DNA of 64,000 nt from Actinomycetota bacterium (GTDB lineage: Bacteria; Actinomycetota; Acidimicrobiia; Acidimicrobiales; Ilumatobacteraceae). The translations under genes were made by a program, and so were the position numbers. The stretch is taken from the NCBI GenBank assembly GCA_947454105.1, contig CANGIP010000002.1:1-64000 (forward strand), given 5' to 3'. Shown piece after piece: positions 44,021 to 53,628 of the stretch (positions are counted from its first letter, which is position 1; the number at the start of each line of letters is the position of its first letter). A model generated the notes under the pieces. The model saw only the letters and a list, made by a program, of their open reading frames with translations, searched no databases and was not told the origin of the DNA.

Positions 44021-46233
44021 GTAGCTCCCTCAATTTCCCTATTCAATTCTTCTTGTTGTTTCGCTAAGGCTTCTTTTCGTGCCTTGCGTTCAGCCTTTTG
44101 GATTGCCAATAGTCGAGGTGTGCCAGCGATACCTTCTGGATTTCGCACCGCTGTCACAATAAGTCCGATGCCACCAATCAACGTGGCATACGCAGGGTCA
44201 ATATGCAAGATGTTTTCTAAGAAATTGAAGTTCAGACCATTCGGGGCGATGATCCCAGCCACCACTGCCCCGCTCACACTGGCTATACCACCAAGGTACG
44301 CAAAGGCCAAGAAGGTCAATGAGGCAAAGGCTCCAAAATACTGCGGAGTCACTGAACCAAAGCGATAACCCGACAACGCTCCACCCATGCCGGCGATGAA
44401 AGCCGATAACCCGAAGGCCAACACCTTCGCACTCGCCACATTGATTCCAGTCGCAGCAGCTGCTCGTTCATTGCTACGAACGGCCAAGAACTGACGACCT
44501 GTAGCCGAGCGCCGCACATTGACCACCATGAGGCACATCACTACCACGATGATTAAGCACACCACGCCAAACCACACGTTGGGAGGAATGTCGTCTTTTG
44601 CCTTGAGGCCGAGGACTTTGAGATTGGTGTTGTTGGGACCGAAATCTTTTCCGCCAATCTTGGGCGGAGGAACTTTCAGTGCGCCAGATTCACCAGCGAA
44701 CGTCTTGTTCTTAAAGACCAACTGTTCGATGGCTACGGCAGCGGACAAAGTAATGACTGCCAAGTTGACTCCCCGGACACGTAGAGCCGGAATCGCGATG
44801 AGCGATCCGAAAACTGCCGCGACCAAAGCACCAATAACAGGACCAACTGGGAATGGAAGATCGGAAAAATATTTCGACAAGAAGAATCCAGCAGTTCCAG
44901 CAATCGCCATTTGAGCCAACGAGATTTGTCCAACGAAACCGACCAGCACCACGAGCGACAAAGAAATCACAATCGCGACCAAGGTGTTGATTGTTGATTG
45001 ACGCCAGTCGTAATTGAATCCGAACAGAAGAACAAGTGTTGCTACTGAACCAAGAACAGTAAGTGGCAAAACTTTTCGTGGCCGCACCGCAAACGGCATT
45101 CGTCCAAGCGTCACCGCTCCACGCACTGGCAACGACTTACCGCGTACAAACATTGCGATCACGATGATGATGAAGGGCAACGCTTGCACTAATCCTGGAG
45201 CGGGCAAAACACCACGCGGAAACCAGGTTTGAGCGCCTTGATATTGAATCCACGCCTGAGCCATCGCGATGCCAATTCCGGCAAAGACGGTGATTCCAAA
45301 CGAAGAGAAGCTCGCCAACAGCGCCGCACCAAGAGCGGGCACAATCAACAACGGCATGGTGATGGTGTCAAGGTTGGTGATCGGCGAGGCCAACACCCCG
45401 AGCATTCCAGCGATCACTGTAGAAATCACCCAGTTCGAACCAGCCAAGAAATCAGGCGAAAAGCCGAGAACAATGGCACCTTTTTCATTTTCGGCAGCAG
45501 CGCGTGTGGCCAATCCGAAACGGGTGTATTTAAAAACTGCCCACAGAGCAATTGCTACTGCAACAACGATCGCCACTAAGAACAACTGGTTATTGGGGAT
45601 TGCGCCTAAATCGCCAGGGAGCTTCACTTTGCCTTTGGGGAGTGGAAGTTGAATACCCGTCTTCACTGTTTCGCCAAAACGCAGGCGTACAAATTCTTGA
45701 AGGACGACAAAGAGTCCAACGCTCGTCACAACCTTGGCCAAAACTGGCGCATTACGGAGTGGACGGAAAATAACAAAGTGCAAAAACAACCCGAGAAGAA
45801 TCGAAATGACCATCGCCGCGGCAAGTGCTGCTGGCAAGGTCAAACGATCACCTGGCAGATCGATCACCGTCGGCCAATTGGGAAGATCAAGGTTTTTAGC
45901 CGAACCATTAAATGCATTGACAACGATTTCAATCAGCGCCAACGGGTTAGGCAACGGCGGAATGTACAGCTTGCCTTCGAATCGCAGACCATAGAACCAA
46001 TACGCAACAAAGATCGTGACGACACCATTAGCGAAGTTCACAACGCCCGAGCCACGGAAGGTCAACACCACTCCAAGAGCGATCGCGGCGATAAGTGCAC
46101 CAGTACCAACGTTTGAGAACATTGGAGCTAACTGTTTCGCATCGGTCACATACATCAAGGCGAAGATCGCCACGACAACCAATGCTGCAACGACGCCTTT
46201 GCGTTGCTTTGCGAACTTGACGAGAGATTCCAC
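44017..46233 (-). CDS. fused LivH-LivM ABC transporter permease
   Basis: A 738-residue membrane protein that joins two permeases normally encoded separately. Residues 1-340 match LivH (GVVLTFRGSGVVNFANGVV, then TRAAAENEKGAIVLGFSPD). After a basic linker (RMPFAVRPRKVLPLT) residues 390-700 match LivM (VAIVISLSLVVLVGFVGQISLAQMAIAGTAGF, then VRSNERAAAATGINVASAKVLAF). The C-terminal tail is charged and helical. A stop-free reading frame with no internal start signal supports a true fusion. It lies between the solute-binding gene and livG. Confidence 0.9.
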   Translation of the reverse strand: MESLVKFAKQRKGVVAALVVVAIFALMYVTDAKQLAPMFSNVGTGALIAAIALGVVLTFRGSGVVNFANGVVTIFVAYWFYGLRFEGKLYIPPLPNPLALIEIVVNAFNGSAKNLDLPNWPTVIDLPGDRLTLPAALAAAMVISILLGLFLHFVIFRPLRNAPVLAKVVTSVGLFVVLQEFVRLRFGETVKTGIQLPLPKGKVKLPGDLGAIPNNQLFLVAIVVAVAIALWAVFKYTRFGLATRAAAENEKGAIVLGFSPDFLAGSNWVISTVIAGMLGVLASPITNLDTITMPLLIVPALGAALLASFSSFGITVFAGIGIAMAQAWIQYQGAQTWFPRGVLPAPGLVQALPFIIIVIAMFVRGKSLPVRGAVTLGRMPFAVRPRKVLPLTVLGSVATLVLLFGFNYDWRQSTINTLVAIVISLSLVVLVGFVGQISLAQMAIAGTAGFFLSKYFSDLPFPVGPVIGALVAAVFGSLIAIPALRVRGVNLAVITLSAAVAIEQLVFKNKTFAGESGALKVPPPKIGGKDFGPNNTNLKVLGLKAKDDIPPNVWFGVVCLIIVVVMCLMVVNVRRSATGRQFLAVRSNERAAAATGINVASAKVLAFGLSAFIAGMGGALSGYRFGSVTPQYFGAFASLTFLAFAYLGGIASVSGAVVAGIIAPNGLNFNFLENILHIDPAYATLIGGIGLIVTAVRNPEGIAGTPRLLAIQKAERKARKEALAKQQEELNREIEGAT

Positions 46234-46266
46234 AGCTAACTCCTGCTACTAATTTTGAACTAGCAA

Positions 46267-46333
46267 AGAGGGTGTGGCAGATCTCGCGATCCACCACACC
46301 CTCTGTCGTTGAGTAACCCTCGGGTCACTCAAC
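46267..46333 (-). terminator. tandem hairpin terminator after the solute-binding-protein gene
   Basis: Two hairpins follow the stop at 46340. The first has arms GTTGAGTGACCC/GGGTTACTCAAC (46308-46333, one mismatch). The second has 11-bp arms AGAGGGTGTGG/CCACACCCTCT (46267-46304) followed by TTTG on the transcribed strand. They may partly end the message and lower expression of the permease and ATPases relative to the binding protein. Confidence 0.7.
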
Positions 46334-46339
46334 GAAATA

Positions 46340-47746
46340 TCAACCTAATTCGGCTTGAGCGTCAACTGGCTTGCCGTTGAAACCATCCATGATGGAAACA
46401 TAGTCAGCACCCTGTTGCTGCTGGACACCAATTTGGAATCCGCACAACGACGGGAACGTTGGGTTACCGCCACACTTCTGCGGACCAACGACACCCCAAC
46501 CGGGACCAGTGAAAGCCTTAGCTGCAGTACGGAATCCTTCAGAATCAGCCGCTCCGGCATTGGCGAACTGAGCGATGGTCATCAAAGTTCCAAATGTCGG
46601 ACCACCGAAACCGGTGTATTCAAGAGTTTCTGCATCCATACCTTCGGTTGCGGCATACGCGAATACAGCTTCGATATAGGCATCAATGTCAGGGTTACCC
46701 GGAATATCATACGAGTAGCCATAACCACCGAAGTACCAGCCGTCAGGCAACTTGGCATCGATGCCGAGTTCCTTCAGGTGGGTCTGCATGGGTACGCCGA
46801 AGCACAGACCAGTTGTGACAACTGTGGTCTTGATTTCAAGAGTCTGCAATGCGTCGTAGACAGCGATACAACTACCAACAGTCACCAATGGGTAGAAGAC
46901 ATCAGCATCTTGAGCACCAGCAGCCTGAATAAGGCTGGCCATTTCAGTTGCACCAGCGGTGTCGGCAGCGGCCACACCAGTGACTTCAAGACCCAAGCTT
47001 TCGAAAACGGGCTTGGTCAAAATGTTGAATGCAACCTGGCCAGACGGGTTGTCACCATAAACAACGGCAACCTTCTTGATGTCTTTACCTTCAAGTTCAC
47101 CGAGGTACTTGGCGATGAACACTGTCAAACCGCCAACAACTCCAGGTGCACCAGGCGTGAATGCGTATGCATCAGTAGCAAGGAACTCTGGCGTGGTCAA
47201 TGGGTTCGAAATGAAGACTGGTTTCTTGCCAGCAAGACCATCGAGCAACGGTTGATTTCCATTCAACATGGCACCGGCCAAAACAACGGAGACCTTGTCG
47301 TTAGCGAGCATTTCTTGTGCACACTTCTGACCATCTTCTTCTTTGGTGATGATGCACTTGGCGAGTTCAATCGGACGTCCATCAATACCACCGAGGTAGT
47401 TGTTGATGTACCACACGGCGGCGTCAACACCAATTGATGCTTCGGGGAAGCCAGGTGTTCCACCTTCTTGGTTGACGTAACCCACGACGTAGGGGTCGGT
47501 GCCAGTCGCAGCACCAGCGGTGCCACCTGTGTATTCAACTGCGTGTGCCTGATTCTCGGCCGAGATCGGCGATTCTGCAGGCGCATCTGTTCCCGCAGGA
47601 GCGTCAGTGCCAGCAGGAGCATCGGTAGCCGGAGCTTCCGACGCCGCTGGAGCATTCGTAGTTGTTGATGAATCTTCGCTACAGGCGCCAACAAGCAAAC
47701 CTGCAATAGCCAAGCCAGCAACAAAGCTGATCTTTCTATTCCTCAT
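46340..47746 (-). CDS. branched-chain-type ABC transporter substrate-binding lipoprotein (LivK-like)
   Basis: The start is ATG 47746, with TAGGGGG 6 nt upstream, giving 468 residues and a lipoprotein signal (MRNRKISFVAGLAIAGLLVGAC). The linker is an unusual run of A-P-A-G-T-D units (APATDAPAGTDAPAGTDAPA). The mature part is a periplasmic-binding-protein type I fold (Peripla_BP_6): VVGYVNQEGGTPGFPEASIGVDAAVWYINNYLGGIDGRPIEL. It delivers the solute to the fused permease. Confidence 0.9.
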   Translation of the reverse strand: MRNRKISFVAGLAIAGLLVGACSEDSSTTTNAPAASEAPATDAPAGTDAPAGTDAPAESPISAENQAHAVEYTGGTAGAATGTDPYVVGYVNQEGGTPGFPEASIGVDAAVWYINNYLGGIDGRPIELAKCIITKEEDGQKCAQEMLANDKVSVVLAGAMLNGNQPLLDGLAGKKPVFISNPLTTPEFLATDAYAFTPGAPGVVGGLTVFIAKYLGELEGKDIKKVAVVYGDNPSGQVAFNILTKPVFESLGLEVTGVAAADTAGATEMASLIQAAGAQDADVFYPLVTVGSCIAVYDALQTLEIKTTVVTTGLCFGVPMQTHLKELGIDAKLPDGWYFGGYGYSYDIPGNPDIDAYIEAVFAYAATEGMDAETLEYTGFGGPTFGTLMTIAQFANAGAADSEGFRTAAKAFTGPGWGVVGPQKCGGNPTFPSLCGFQIGVQQQQGADYVSIMDGFNGKPVDAQAELG

Positions 47747-47871
47747 AAGTATCCCCCTATGGATGACCTCGAGTTCCGGATGGAAACTCGTACTGTGAAG
47801 CCTGCCACACCCACCTAACCCGAGCAAATACCGAAGGGAACTATCGCTTCTATTTCTTTCACGGAGCTTTC

Positions 47872-48723
47872 TTATGAATTTTTGGATTCGCCTGACTCGC
47901 GATAATCACCAAAGGCCGCATCTCGTTCACTCAGAGCAGCAGTGACACCCTTAGTGACAAAAGACTGCATGTATTCCATCGATGAAGGCTGATGAAATCC
48001 AAGCGCCTGAATTTCTGCAGTCGCTCGAATACCTGCACGTATTCCCATCACGTCCATCGCTCGGTGAGCGGCTCGCTTGTTGAGTGCCAACAAGTCGGCG
48101 GGAATCTTGGCAATACGTTCGGCCATTGCCAAGACTGCCCCATCGAGTTCATCAGCCGGGTGCGCCCGATTAGCGAACCCATTCGTCACCGCCTCAACTC
48201 CACTCATTGAGTCGCCAGTCAGCAAAGCCTCCATACCTCGTCGGAGACCCATCATCCAGGTTTGCCACTGCATGTCAGGAGGCGACATCAATCGAACTGG
48301 CGGGTAGCCAATCTTCGCGTCTTCAGCGACGTACACCAGGTCGCATGCAGTGGCCAGTTCGGTACCACCAGCCAGACAGTAACCGTGCACTTGACCGATG
48401 ATGGGCGTCGACATATCCCACATTTCGAACCAGTTGTTCACGACATGGCGCGACCACCAACCGTCGGCACGTGAAATCGCGCGTTCGACATCACTGTTGG
48501 GCGAGCCGAGGTCGTACCCCGCACAAAAAGTCGAACCCGCACCACGAATGATCATGACTGAAACATCACGCGCTTTATCGCCCTCGCGCAGTGCAGTAAA
48601 TAGAGCACCGCGCAAGTCATCATTCAAGGCGTTGCGCTTGTCAGGTCTGTTCAAAGTAAATCGACGAACCTTCGGCAACGGATTGTCAATTAACAACACT
48701 GGGTCAGACACTGGATCAGACAT
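47872..48723 (-). CDS. enoyl-CoA hydratase/isomerase (crotonase) family protein
   Basis: A 283-residue crotonase: LNRPDKRNALNDDLRGAL near the N-terminus, the oxyanion-hole segments STFCAGYDLGS and GQVHGYCLAGGTELATACDL, and ALLTGDSMSGVEA. The usual second catalytic Glu region is MSPPDMQWQ, with no clear Glu, so hydratase activity is uncertain; isomerase or hydrolase activity is possible. It follows the CoA ligase by 23 bp. Confidence 0.87.
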   Translation of the reverse strand: MSDPVSDPVLLIDNPLPKVRRFTLNRPDKRNALNDDLRGALFTALREGDKARDVSVMIIRGAGSTFCAGYDLGSPNSDVERAISRADGWWSRHVVNNWFEMWDMSTPIIGQVHGYCLAGGTELATACDLVYVAEDAKIGYPPVRLMSPPDMQWQTWMMGLRRGMEALLTGDSMSGVEAVTNGFANRAHPADELDGAVLAMAERIAKIPADLLALNKRAAHRAMDVMGIRAGIRATAEIQALGFHQPSSMEYMQSFVTKGVTAALSERDAAFGDYRESGESKNS

Positions 48724-48746
48724 ACGACTCTCCTACTTTGATTTTC

Positions 48747-50282
48747 TTACTTCTCCCAGTAGGGAGCGCGCAGTTTGCGCTTGTTGATTTTGCCCATGGT
48801 GTTACGACCAAGGTCTTCAACAAATTCAATGGTGCGGGGGCATTTGAAATGGCTCAATCGCTCGCGACAGAAAGCCAACACTTCTTTGGCATCTGGCGGA
48901 TTCTTGAGATCACGCGGAATCGCGAGGGCCTTCAGTTCTTCACCCATTTCGGCGTGAGGAATTCCGATGCATGCAACATCCAAGAGATCGGGATGCTGCA
49001 CCAGTACTTGTTCAGCTTCGGCTGGATAGATATTGACTCCACCAGAGACAACCATGTCACTAAAGCGATCGGTGATGTACACAAAGCCGCCATCATTGAC
49101 ATAACCGATTTCACCAAGAGTGAATACACCAGGGGCAATGTTTGCAGCCTTGGTCTTTTCGGCATCATTCGGATAGATCACACCACGACCCGTCGAATCT
49201 TTAAAGAACAAACGGCCTTCAGTGTTTGCTGGCAACTCATTACCGTCATCGTCAAGAACGATGACCGAGAATGGCGGAACAGGACGACCGACCGAACCAG
49301 GGTTCTCGAGCCAATCGGCACTTGAGATTTGACACGTCGTACCGACTTCGGTCGCACCGTACGCATCAGTGAAGATCAAACCCCACCAATCAATCATTGA
49401 GCGCTTGATATCAACCGGGCACGAAGCACCCGTGTGAGCAACCAACTTCATTGAAGACACGTCGTACTTGGCCTTCACTGCTTCGGGTAAGGCCAACAAA
49501 CGCACGAAGTGAGTTGGAACCATCACCGAAGATTCGGTCTTGTATGTAGCGATGGCTTCAAGAGTTTTCTCAGCGTCAAACTTGGCAAGAATCACCATTG
49601 GTACTCCGCGCACGAGCAAACGCATGCCATTCAACGGACCGGTGTGATACATCGGACCAACCACTAAGTGAGTTCCGTATTCGGCGAAGCGATTCGACTT
49701 CATACCTTCAAGGTGTTCACCCATCGTTGAACCGCCCGCAAACATCGTGGGCGGCAGTTCGGTGCCCTTCGGACGTCCAGTCGTGCCCGATGTGTACAAA
49801 AGGTTCGCTCGGGGCTTCACATCAAGCGATGGATCACTCGGATCACCTTGCGCGAGCCAATCGTTCCAATTCGTGACCTCGGGGTGCGACACATCCCAAC
49901 CGACAATGATGAGCGTTGCGCCTTCAGACCGAGCAATCTTGGCGGCTTCAACACCACGTTCGAGTGTCTCTGGACCAACGAACAAAATACGTGACTCAGA
50001 GTCGACCAAGATGTACGCGGCTTCTTCGGCGGTCAGGTGGAAGTTCACGGGAACAGTTGAGGCGCTGCCCAAGAGGCAACCTAAGTGTGCATAAGCCGTT
50101 TCGGCCGCATTCTCGGCGAAGACTGCTACGCGACGCTTCGGACCAAGATCGGCCGAAAGCGCATTGTTAGCGGTGCGATTGAGAATGTCTCCAACTTGTG
50201 CCCAGGTAAAGGCTCGATTGGGATCACGAACCGCAATTTCTTCGGGACGTTCACGGGCGAGATCGGATGCAAAAACAGGCAT
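48747..50282 (-). CDS. acyl-CoA synthetase (AMP-forming)
   Basis: A 511-residue ANL ligase: LLYTSGTTGRPKGTELPP, DAYGATEVGTTC, hinge DRFSDMVVSGGVNIY and catalytic lysine motif NTMGKINKRKLRAPYW. The ending RAPYW is shared with the ligase at 62157, so these two form a subfamily distinct from the ligases at 20030 and 25880. It lies 19 bp after the NTF2-like gene in the same unit. Confidence 0.9.
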   Translation of the reverse strand: MPVFASDLARERPEEIAVRDPNRAFTWAQVGDILNRTANNALSADLGPKRRVAVFAENAAETAYAHLGCLLGSASTVPVNFHLTAEEAAYILVDSESRILFVGPETLERGVEAAKIARSEGATLIIVGWDVSHPEVTNWNDWLAQGDPSDPSLDVKPRANLLYTSGTTGRPKGTELPPTMFAGGSTMGEHLEGMKSNRFAEYGTHLVVGPMYHTGPLNGMRLLVRGVPMVILAKFDAEKTLEAIATYKTESSVMVPTHFVRLLALPEAVKAKYDVSSMKLVAHTGASCPVDIKRSMIDWWGLIFTDAYGATEVGTTCQISSADWLENPGSVGRPVPPFSVIVLDDDGNELPANTEGRLFFKDSTGRGVIYPNDAEKTKAANIAPGVFTLGEIGYVNDGGFVYITDRFSDMVVSGGVNIYPAEAEQVLVQHPDLLDVACIGIPHAEMGEELKALAIPRDLKNPPDAKEVLAFCRERLSHFKCPRTIEFVEDLGRNTMGKINKRKLRAPYWEK

Positions 50283-50301
50283 GAGACGAAACTACGAGAT
50301 T

Positions 50302-50796
50302 TCAGACGTCGGCAACAATGCCACGAGCAATCAATTGCTCTTTATCGTTCGTAAAGTTCGCCGAAAGATCGGCGGGACCGCCGTAGTGCACCTGCAAGAA
50401 GCGACGAGTGAACAACCATTGGCCATTCACCTTGGCGTAGGCGTCGTCGTAATGAGCGAGCAAAATCCCGGAATCGCCATTAGCCCGACGCATTCTTTCG
50501 CTGATAGCCCAACGCCCCGTCGCCTCATTGGGCGAAGCACTCGCCCATGCATCACCGTTGTGAACAGTTTGCACGACCGATGAAATACCGCCCATCGCGG
50601 CGTACCACAGTTTGAGAATCGCCTCTTTACCCTCAACCAAACGACCTCCGCCCAAATCCCACACCGCGTCATCGGTCCAACAACTTCCCCACTGCACGCC
50701 ATTGCGATGAATCACCGCATCGGCGTACCGATTAATGAGACGCTGGATATTGACATAATCTTCGACGCTGACGGGAGTGAGATCGCTCATAGCCAT
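50302..50796 (-). CDS. SnoaL-like NTF2-fold protein
   Basis: A 164-residue NTF2-superfamily protein of SnoaL_4 type (YVNIQRLINRYADAVIHRNGVQWGSCWTDDAVWDL, then WLFTRRFLQVHYGGPADLS). In this fold the conserved His/Asp pocket may be catalytic (dehydratase, isomerase) or only ligand-binding. It is the first gene of the minus-strand unit with a CoA ligase, a crotonase and the Liv importer and is divergent from a P450. Confidence 0.8.
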   Translation of the reverse strand: MAMSDLTPVSVEDYVNIQRLINRYADAVIHRNGVQWGSCWTDDAVWDLGGGRLVEGKEAILKLWYAAMGGISSVVQTVHNGDAWASASPNEATGRWAISERMRRANGDSGILLAHYDDAYAKVNGQWLFTRRFLQVHYGGPADLSANFTNDKEQLIARGIVADV

Positions 50797-50886
50797 TATT
50801 TCTAGCCCAGCCAGCAGCCGTTGAACGATGCCAGATAGGACGATGCCGGCCTTCCGCTGATTTACAGCCGATCTATTTGCGACAAG

Positions 50887-52152
50887 ATGAGGAATATGAG
50901 TTCTGATCTTGATCTCACGAAAATGACTTTGCTCGACTCAGATATTTCAGATTGTCCTTACGACGCCTATGGGAAGCTCCGCTCCGAAGCACCGGTGTGG
51001 CGCGACAACGCAACCGGAATGTATGTCATCACGCGCTATGAAGATGTGCGAATGGTGCTGAGCGACACTGAACGCTTCACTAGCGCCCGCCACCGCGGTC
51101 GCGTCGACCCACGGTCAGCCAAGATCAAAGCAATGTACGAACAAGATGGCTGGGTGCCCGGCGCGACGTTGGCCGCCCGCGATGATCCAGAACACCGTGA
51201 AATGCGCGGCCTCTTCAATCATGCCTTTCGCCCATCACGTATCAAAGAGATGGATCCCTTCATCGAAGAACTTGCTCATCAACTCATTGACGATTTTATT
51301 GAAACCGGCACTTGCGATTGGGTTCGATCATTTGCGATTCCGCTGCCCCTTATTGTCATTGGACGACAAATGGGCGCACGCGATGAGGACATGTGGCAAA
51401 TCAAAGCTTGGACTGACGCCTGGGTACAGCGCCTCGGGATGATGCAATCCGACGAAGAAGCTTTCTGGTCAACCGAACAAGAGATTGAAGCCCAGCACTA
51501 TTTCCAACCAATCTTTGAACGACTACGTCAACAACCAGATAACACCTTGCTGAGCGATTTAGTCAATACGGTCATTCCCGAATGGGGACGAACACTGACC
51601 GACAATGAATTGCACGCTGAAATGATGGCCGACACATTTGTGGGTGGATCAGAAACGACAACCAACGCGCTTTCTGAGGGCGTTCGACTATTGATTGCCA
51701 ATCCTGAGCAATGGAGTCTGCTCAAATCTGATCCCGATAAATACGTACCCCTTCTTGCCGAAGAAGTGCTTCGCCTTGAAGGACCCGTACAAGGACTCTT
51801 TCGTTCAACAACGCAAGAAGTTGAACTACATGGTGTGACGATTCCAGCAGGAGCAGTCATCAATGTGCGTTATGCCGCCGCAAATCGTGACGACAATCAG
51901 TTTGAGTGTCCGGCCGAGATGGATCTCAACCGCGACAATGTACGCAGTCACTTATCGTTCGGTTTCGGAACGCACTTTTGCCTAGGTGCACCACTCGCCC
52001 GCCGTGAACTCATCATTGGGTTTCGCGCTCTCGTCGATCGCATCGATGAGATGTGGTTCATCGAAGGCGAGAACGATTTCCGCCATCACCCAAATTTCTG
52101 CTTGAGGTCACTGAAGCATCTGAATATCGGATTTACACAAGCGACTTCATAA
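50887..52152 (+). CDS. cytochrome P450
   Basis: A 421-residue P450: I-helix FVGGSETTTNA, ExxR in EEVLRL, haem loop FGFGTHFCLG (Cys near 365). The start is ATG 50887 or the ATG three codons later. It is single on its strand, divergent from the NTF2/CoA ligase unit and convergent with the Rieske gene (22-bp gap). Confidence 0.92.
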   Translation: MRNMSSDLDLTKMTLLDSDISDCPYDAYGKLRSEAPVWRDNATGMYVITRYEDVRMVLSDTERFTSARHRGRVDPRSAKIKAMYEQDGWVPGATLAARDDPEHREMRGLFNHAFRPSRIKEMDPFIEELAHQLIDDFIETGTCDWVRSFAIPLPLIVIGRQMGARDEDMWQIKAWTDAWVQRLGMMQSDEEAFWSTEQEIEAQHYFQPIFERLRQQPDNTLLSDLVNTVIPEWGRTLTDNELHAEMMADTFVGGSETTTNALSEGVRLLIANPEQWSLLKSDPDKYVPLLAEEVLRLEGPVQGLFRSTTQEVELHGVTIPAGAVINVRYAAANRDDNQFECPAEMDLNRDNVRSHLSFGFGTHFCLGAPLARRELIIGFRALVDRIDEMWFIEGENDFRHHPNFCLRSLKHLNIGFTQATS

Positions 52153-52174
52153 CTGCTTGCCTCGTCGAACTATT

Positions 52175-53545
52175 TCACGGTCGGGCTAGGTACGCATCGA
52201 TCGTTTGATGCAGATGCCTAGCGCGGATCTCTTGATAATTGCCAGAGACTTGCGATGTTCTCATGCTGCCCTTGAAACCACGGGTCTGAGCGGCCATATT
52301 GTCCGTGTCTTGGTCGTAGACATAGCCCAGGACTTGGTCAATACCGGGCGCCGACATGTAACTCTCATGAATGTCAATGTCGTAAGGCTGTGCGGGAGGT
52401 GGCGGGGCTTGGCCGTCAGCGGGGAACCGTAAGAACAACAAGTCGAATGTGCACTCGTCTGGATTGGTTGGGTGCGGAAGGAATCGATACACCATCGGCT
52501 TATGAGCACCGGGGAAAAAGAAACCGTTAGGAAAAACGAAGTACTCGATCGAGTCGATCGTCTCACTCACTTTAAAGTCTGAAAAATCATGGCCATATTT
52601 TTCTTTCAACTGCTGCTGTACAAACGCTGAATACACGTCGCGCGCAGTGTGACCCTCTGGAACCTGTGGGATATCGACTCCCCCGGCAAACTTACGACCA
52701 ATCATAAAATTAAGAATTTCTTGTTCTGATTGTTGTGCTGCAATGTGGGGACTCTGTGAGCCCGACGTATGCATAAACCGCGACACATGCTCGCCAAAGA
52801 CGTCATACTGTGCGTTCGCGTCACCTGTGGCACGAAGTGCTTCTGGGTGTGTCTTAAACACGTGATATGCCTCGAGAAAGGCCTCCATCGCCGCTTTCCA
52901 GTTTGCTGGTAATCGCTTGCGAACATGGATTTCGATGTATCTCTGCGAGAGATCCCATGTACCAGTGAAATGCCTTGTCATGACCCCGAGATAATCATGC
53001 AGAGACTGAGCGTGCGGATCGAAATTCACAAAAACAAAGCCACCCCAGGTGTCAACTTGGATCTCGGGTAACTCAAAGTCTTCGTCTTTGACATGTGGGA
53101 AATCCCAGCGACAGGGAATCGTCGCCAATTTGCCCGAGGTAGACCACGCCCATCCATGAAAAGGACAAGTAAATCGATTGGCGTGCCCCGTTGTGTTTGA
53201 TGGCTTGAGTTGAGTTCCTCGGTGCAGACAAAAGTTGTTAAACGCACGAATTTTCATGTCAGCTGAACGAACAATCAGAATCGACCGATCCCCTATGTCG
53301 TAGACATGGAAGTCACCTTCGTTTGGAATATGTTCTTCACGACACGCCCACTGCCATGTTCGCGACCAGACTCGCTCGAACTCAGACTTTAAGAACTCCT
53401 CAGATGTGTAGCGATCGAAGCCAATTGGCTCATCGCCACGAAACTCATACTCGCTCTCAAGCATTTGCGGCGGAACCCCACCAATATCACGCACAACAAT
53501 GTCGCGATAGCTCGGCCCCGGGCAACGCTCTTGATCCGCCGCCAT
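52175..53545 (-). CDS. Rieske non-haem iron oxygenase, alpha subunit
   Basis: The start is ATG 53545 (MAADQERCPGPSYRDIVV), 456 residues; further upstream frame overlaps the divergent gene's promoter region. The Rieske cluster motif is CLHRG...CPFHGW (C-x-H, C-x2-H), and the mononuclear iron site is AFLEAYHVFKTHPEAL with a downstream acidic residue. Such enzymes dihydroxylate or demethylate ring compounds. No beta subunit, ferredoxin or reductase is adjacent, which suggests an alpha-only homotrimer fed by an unlinked reductase. Confidence 0.9.
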   Translation of the reverse strand: MAADQERCPGPSYRDIVVRDIGGVPPQMLESEYEFRGDEPIGFDRYTSEEFLKSEFERVWSRTWQWACREEHIPNEGDFHVYDIGDRSILIVRSADMKIRAFNNFCLHRGTQLKPSNTTGHANRFTCPFHGWAWSTSGKLATIPCRWDFPHVKDEDFELPEIQVDTWGGFVFVNFDPHAQSLHDYLGVMTRHFTGTWDLSQRYIEIHVRKRLPANWKAAMEAFLEAYHVFKTHPEALRATGDANAQYDVFGEHVSRFMHTSGSQSPHIAAQQSEQEILNFMIGRKFAGGVDIPQVPEGHTARDVYSAFVQQQLKEKYGHDFSDFKVSETIDSIEYFVFPNGFFFPGAHKPMVYRFLPHPTNPDECTFDLLFLRFPADGQAPPPPAQPYDIDIHESYMSAPGIDQVLGYVYDQDTDNMAAQTRGFKGSMRTSQVSGNYQEIRARHLHQTIDAYLARP

Positions 53546-53628
53546 TACTACTTGATCCCCACTACTTTCACAGTGCGAGGTTATCACGCTTCGCAGTATG
53601 GTTGAATAATCAGTTGGCTGGAGGAAAC

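Noticed and set aside
44084-46116. Many long frames antisense to the fused permease
   Set aside because: They are shadows of a long hydrophobic gene on the other strand and have no family features.
46355-47437. 360-codon frame antisense to the solute-binding-protein gene
   Set aside because: It is opposite a well-supported lipoprotein gene and shows no recognisable domain.
47770-47790. Imperfect inverted repeat upstream of the solute-binding-protein gene
   Set aside because: CGAGTTCC/GGAAACTCG needs a bulge and is not repeated elsewhere; not enough to call an operator.
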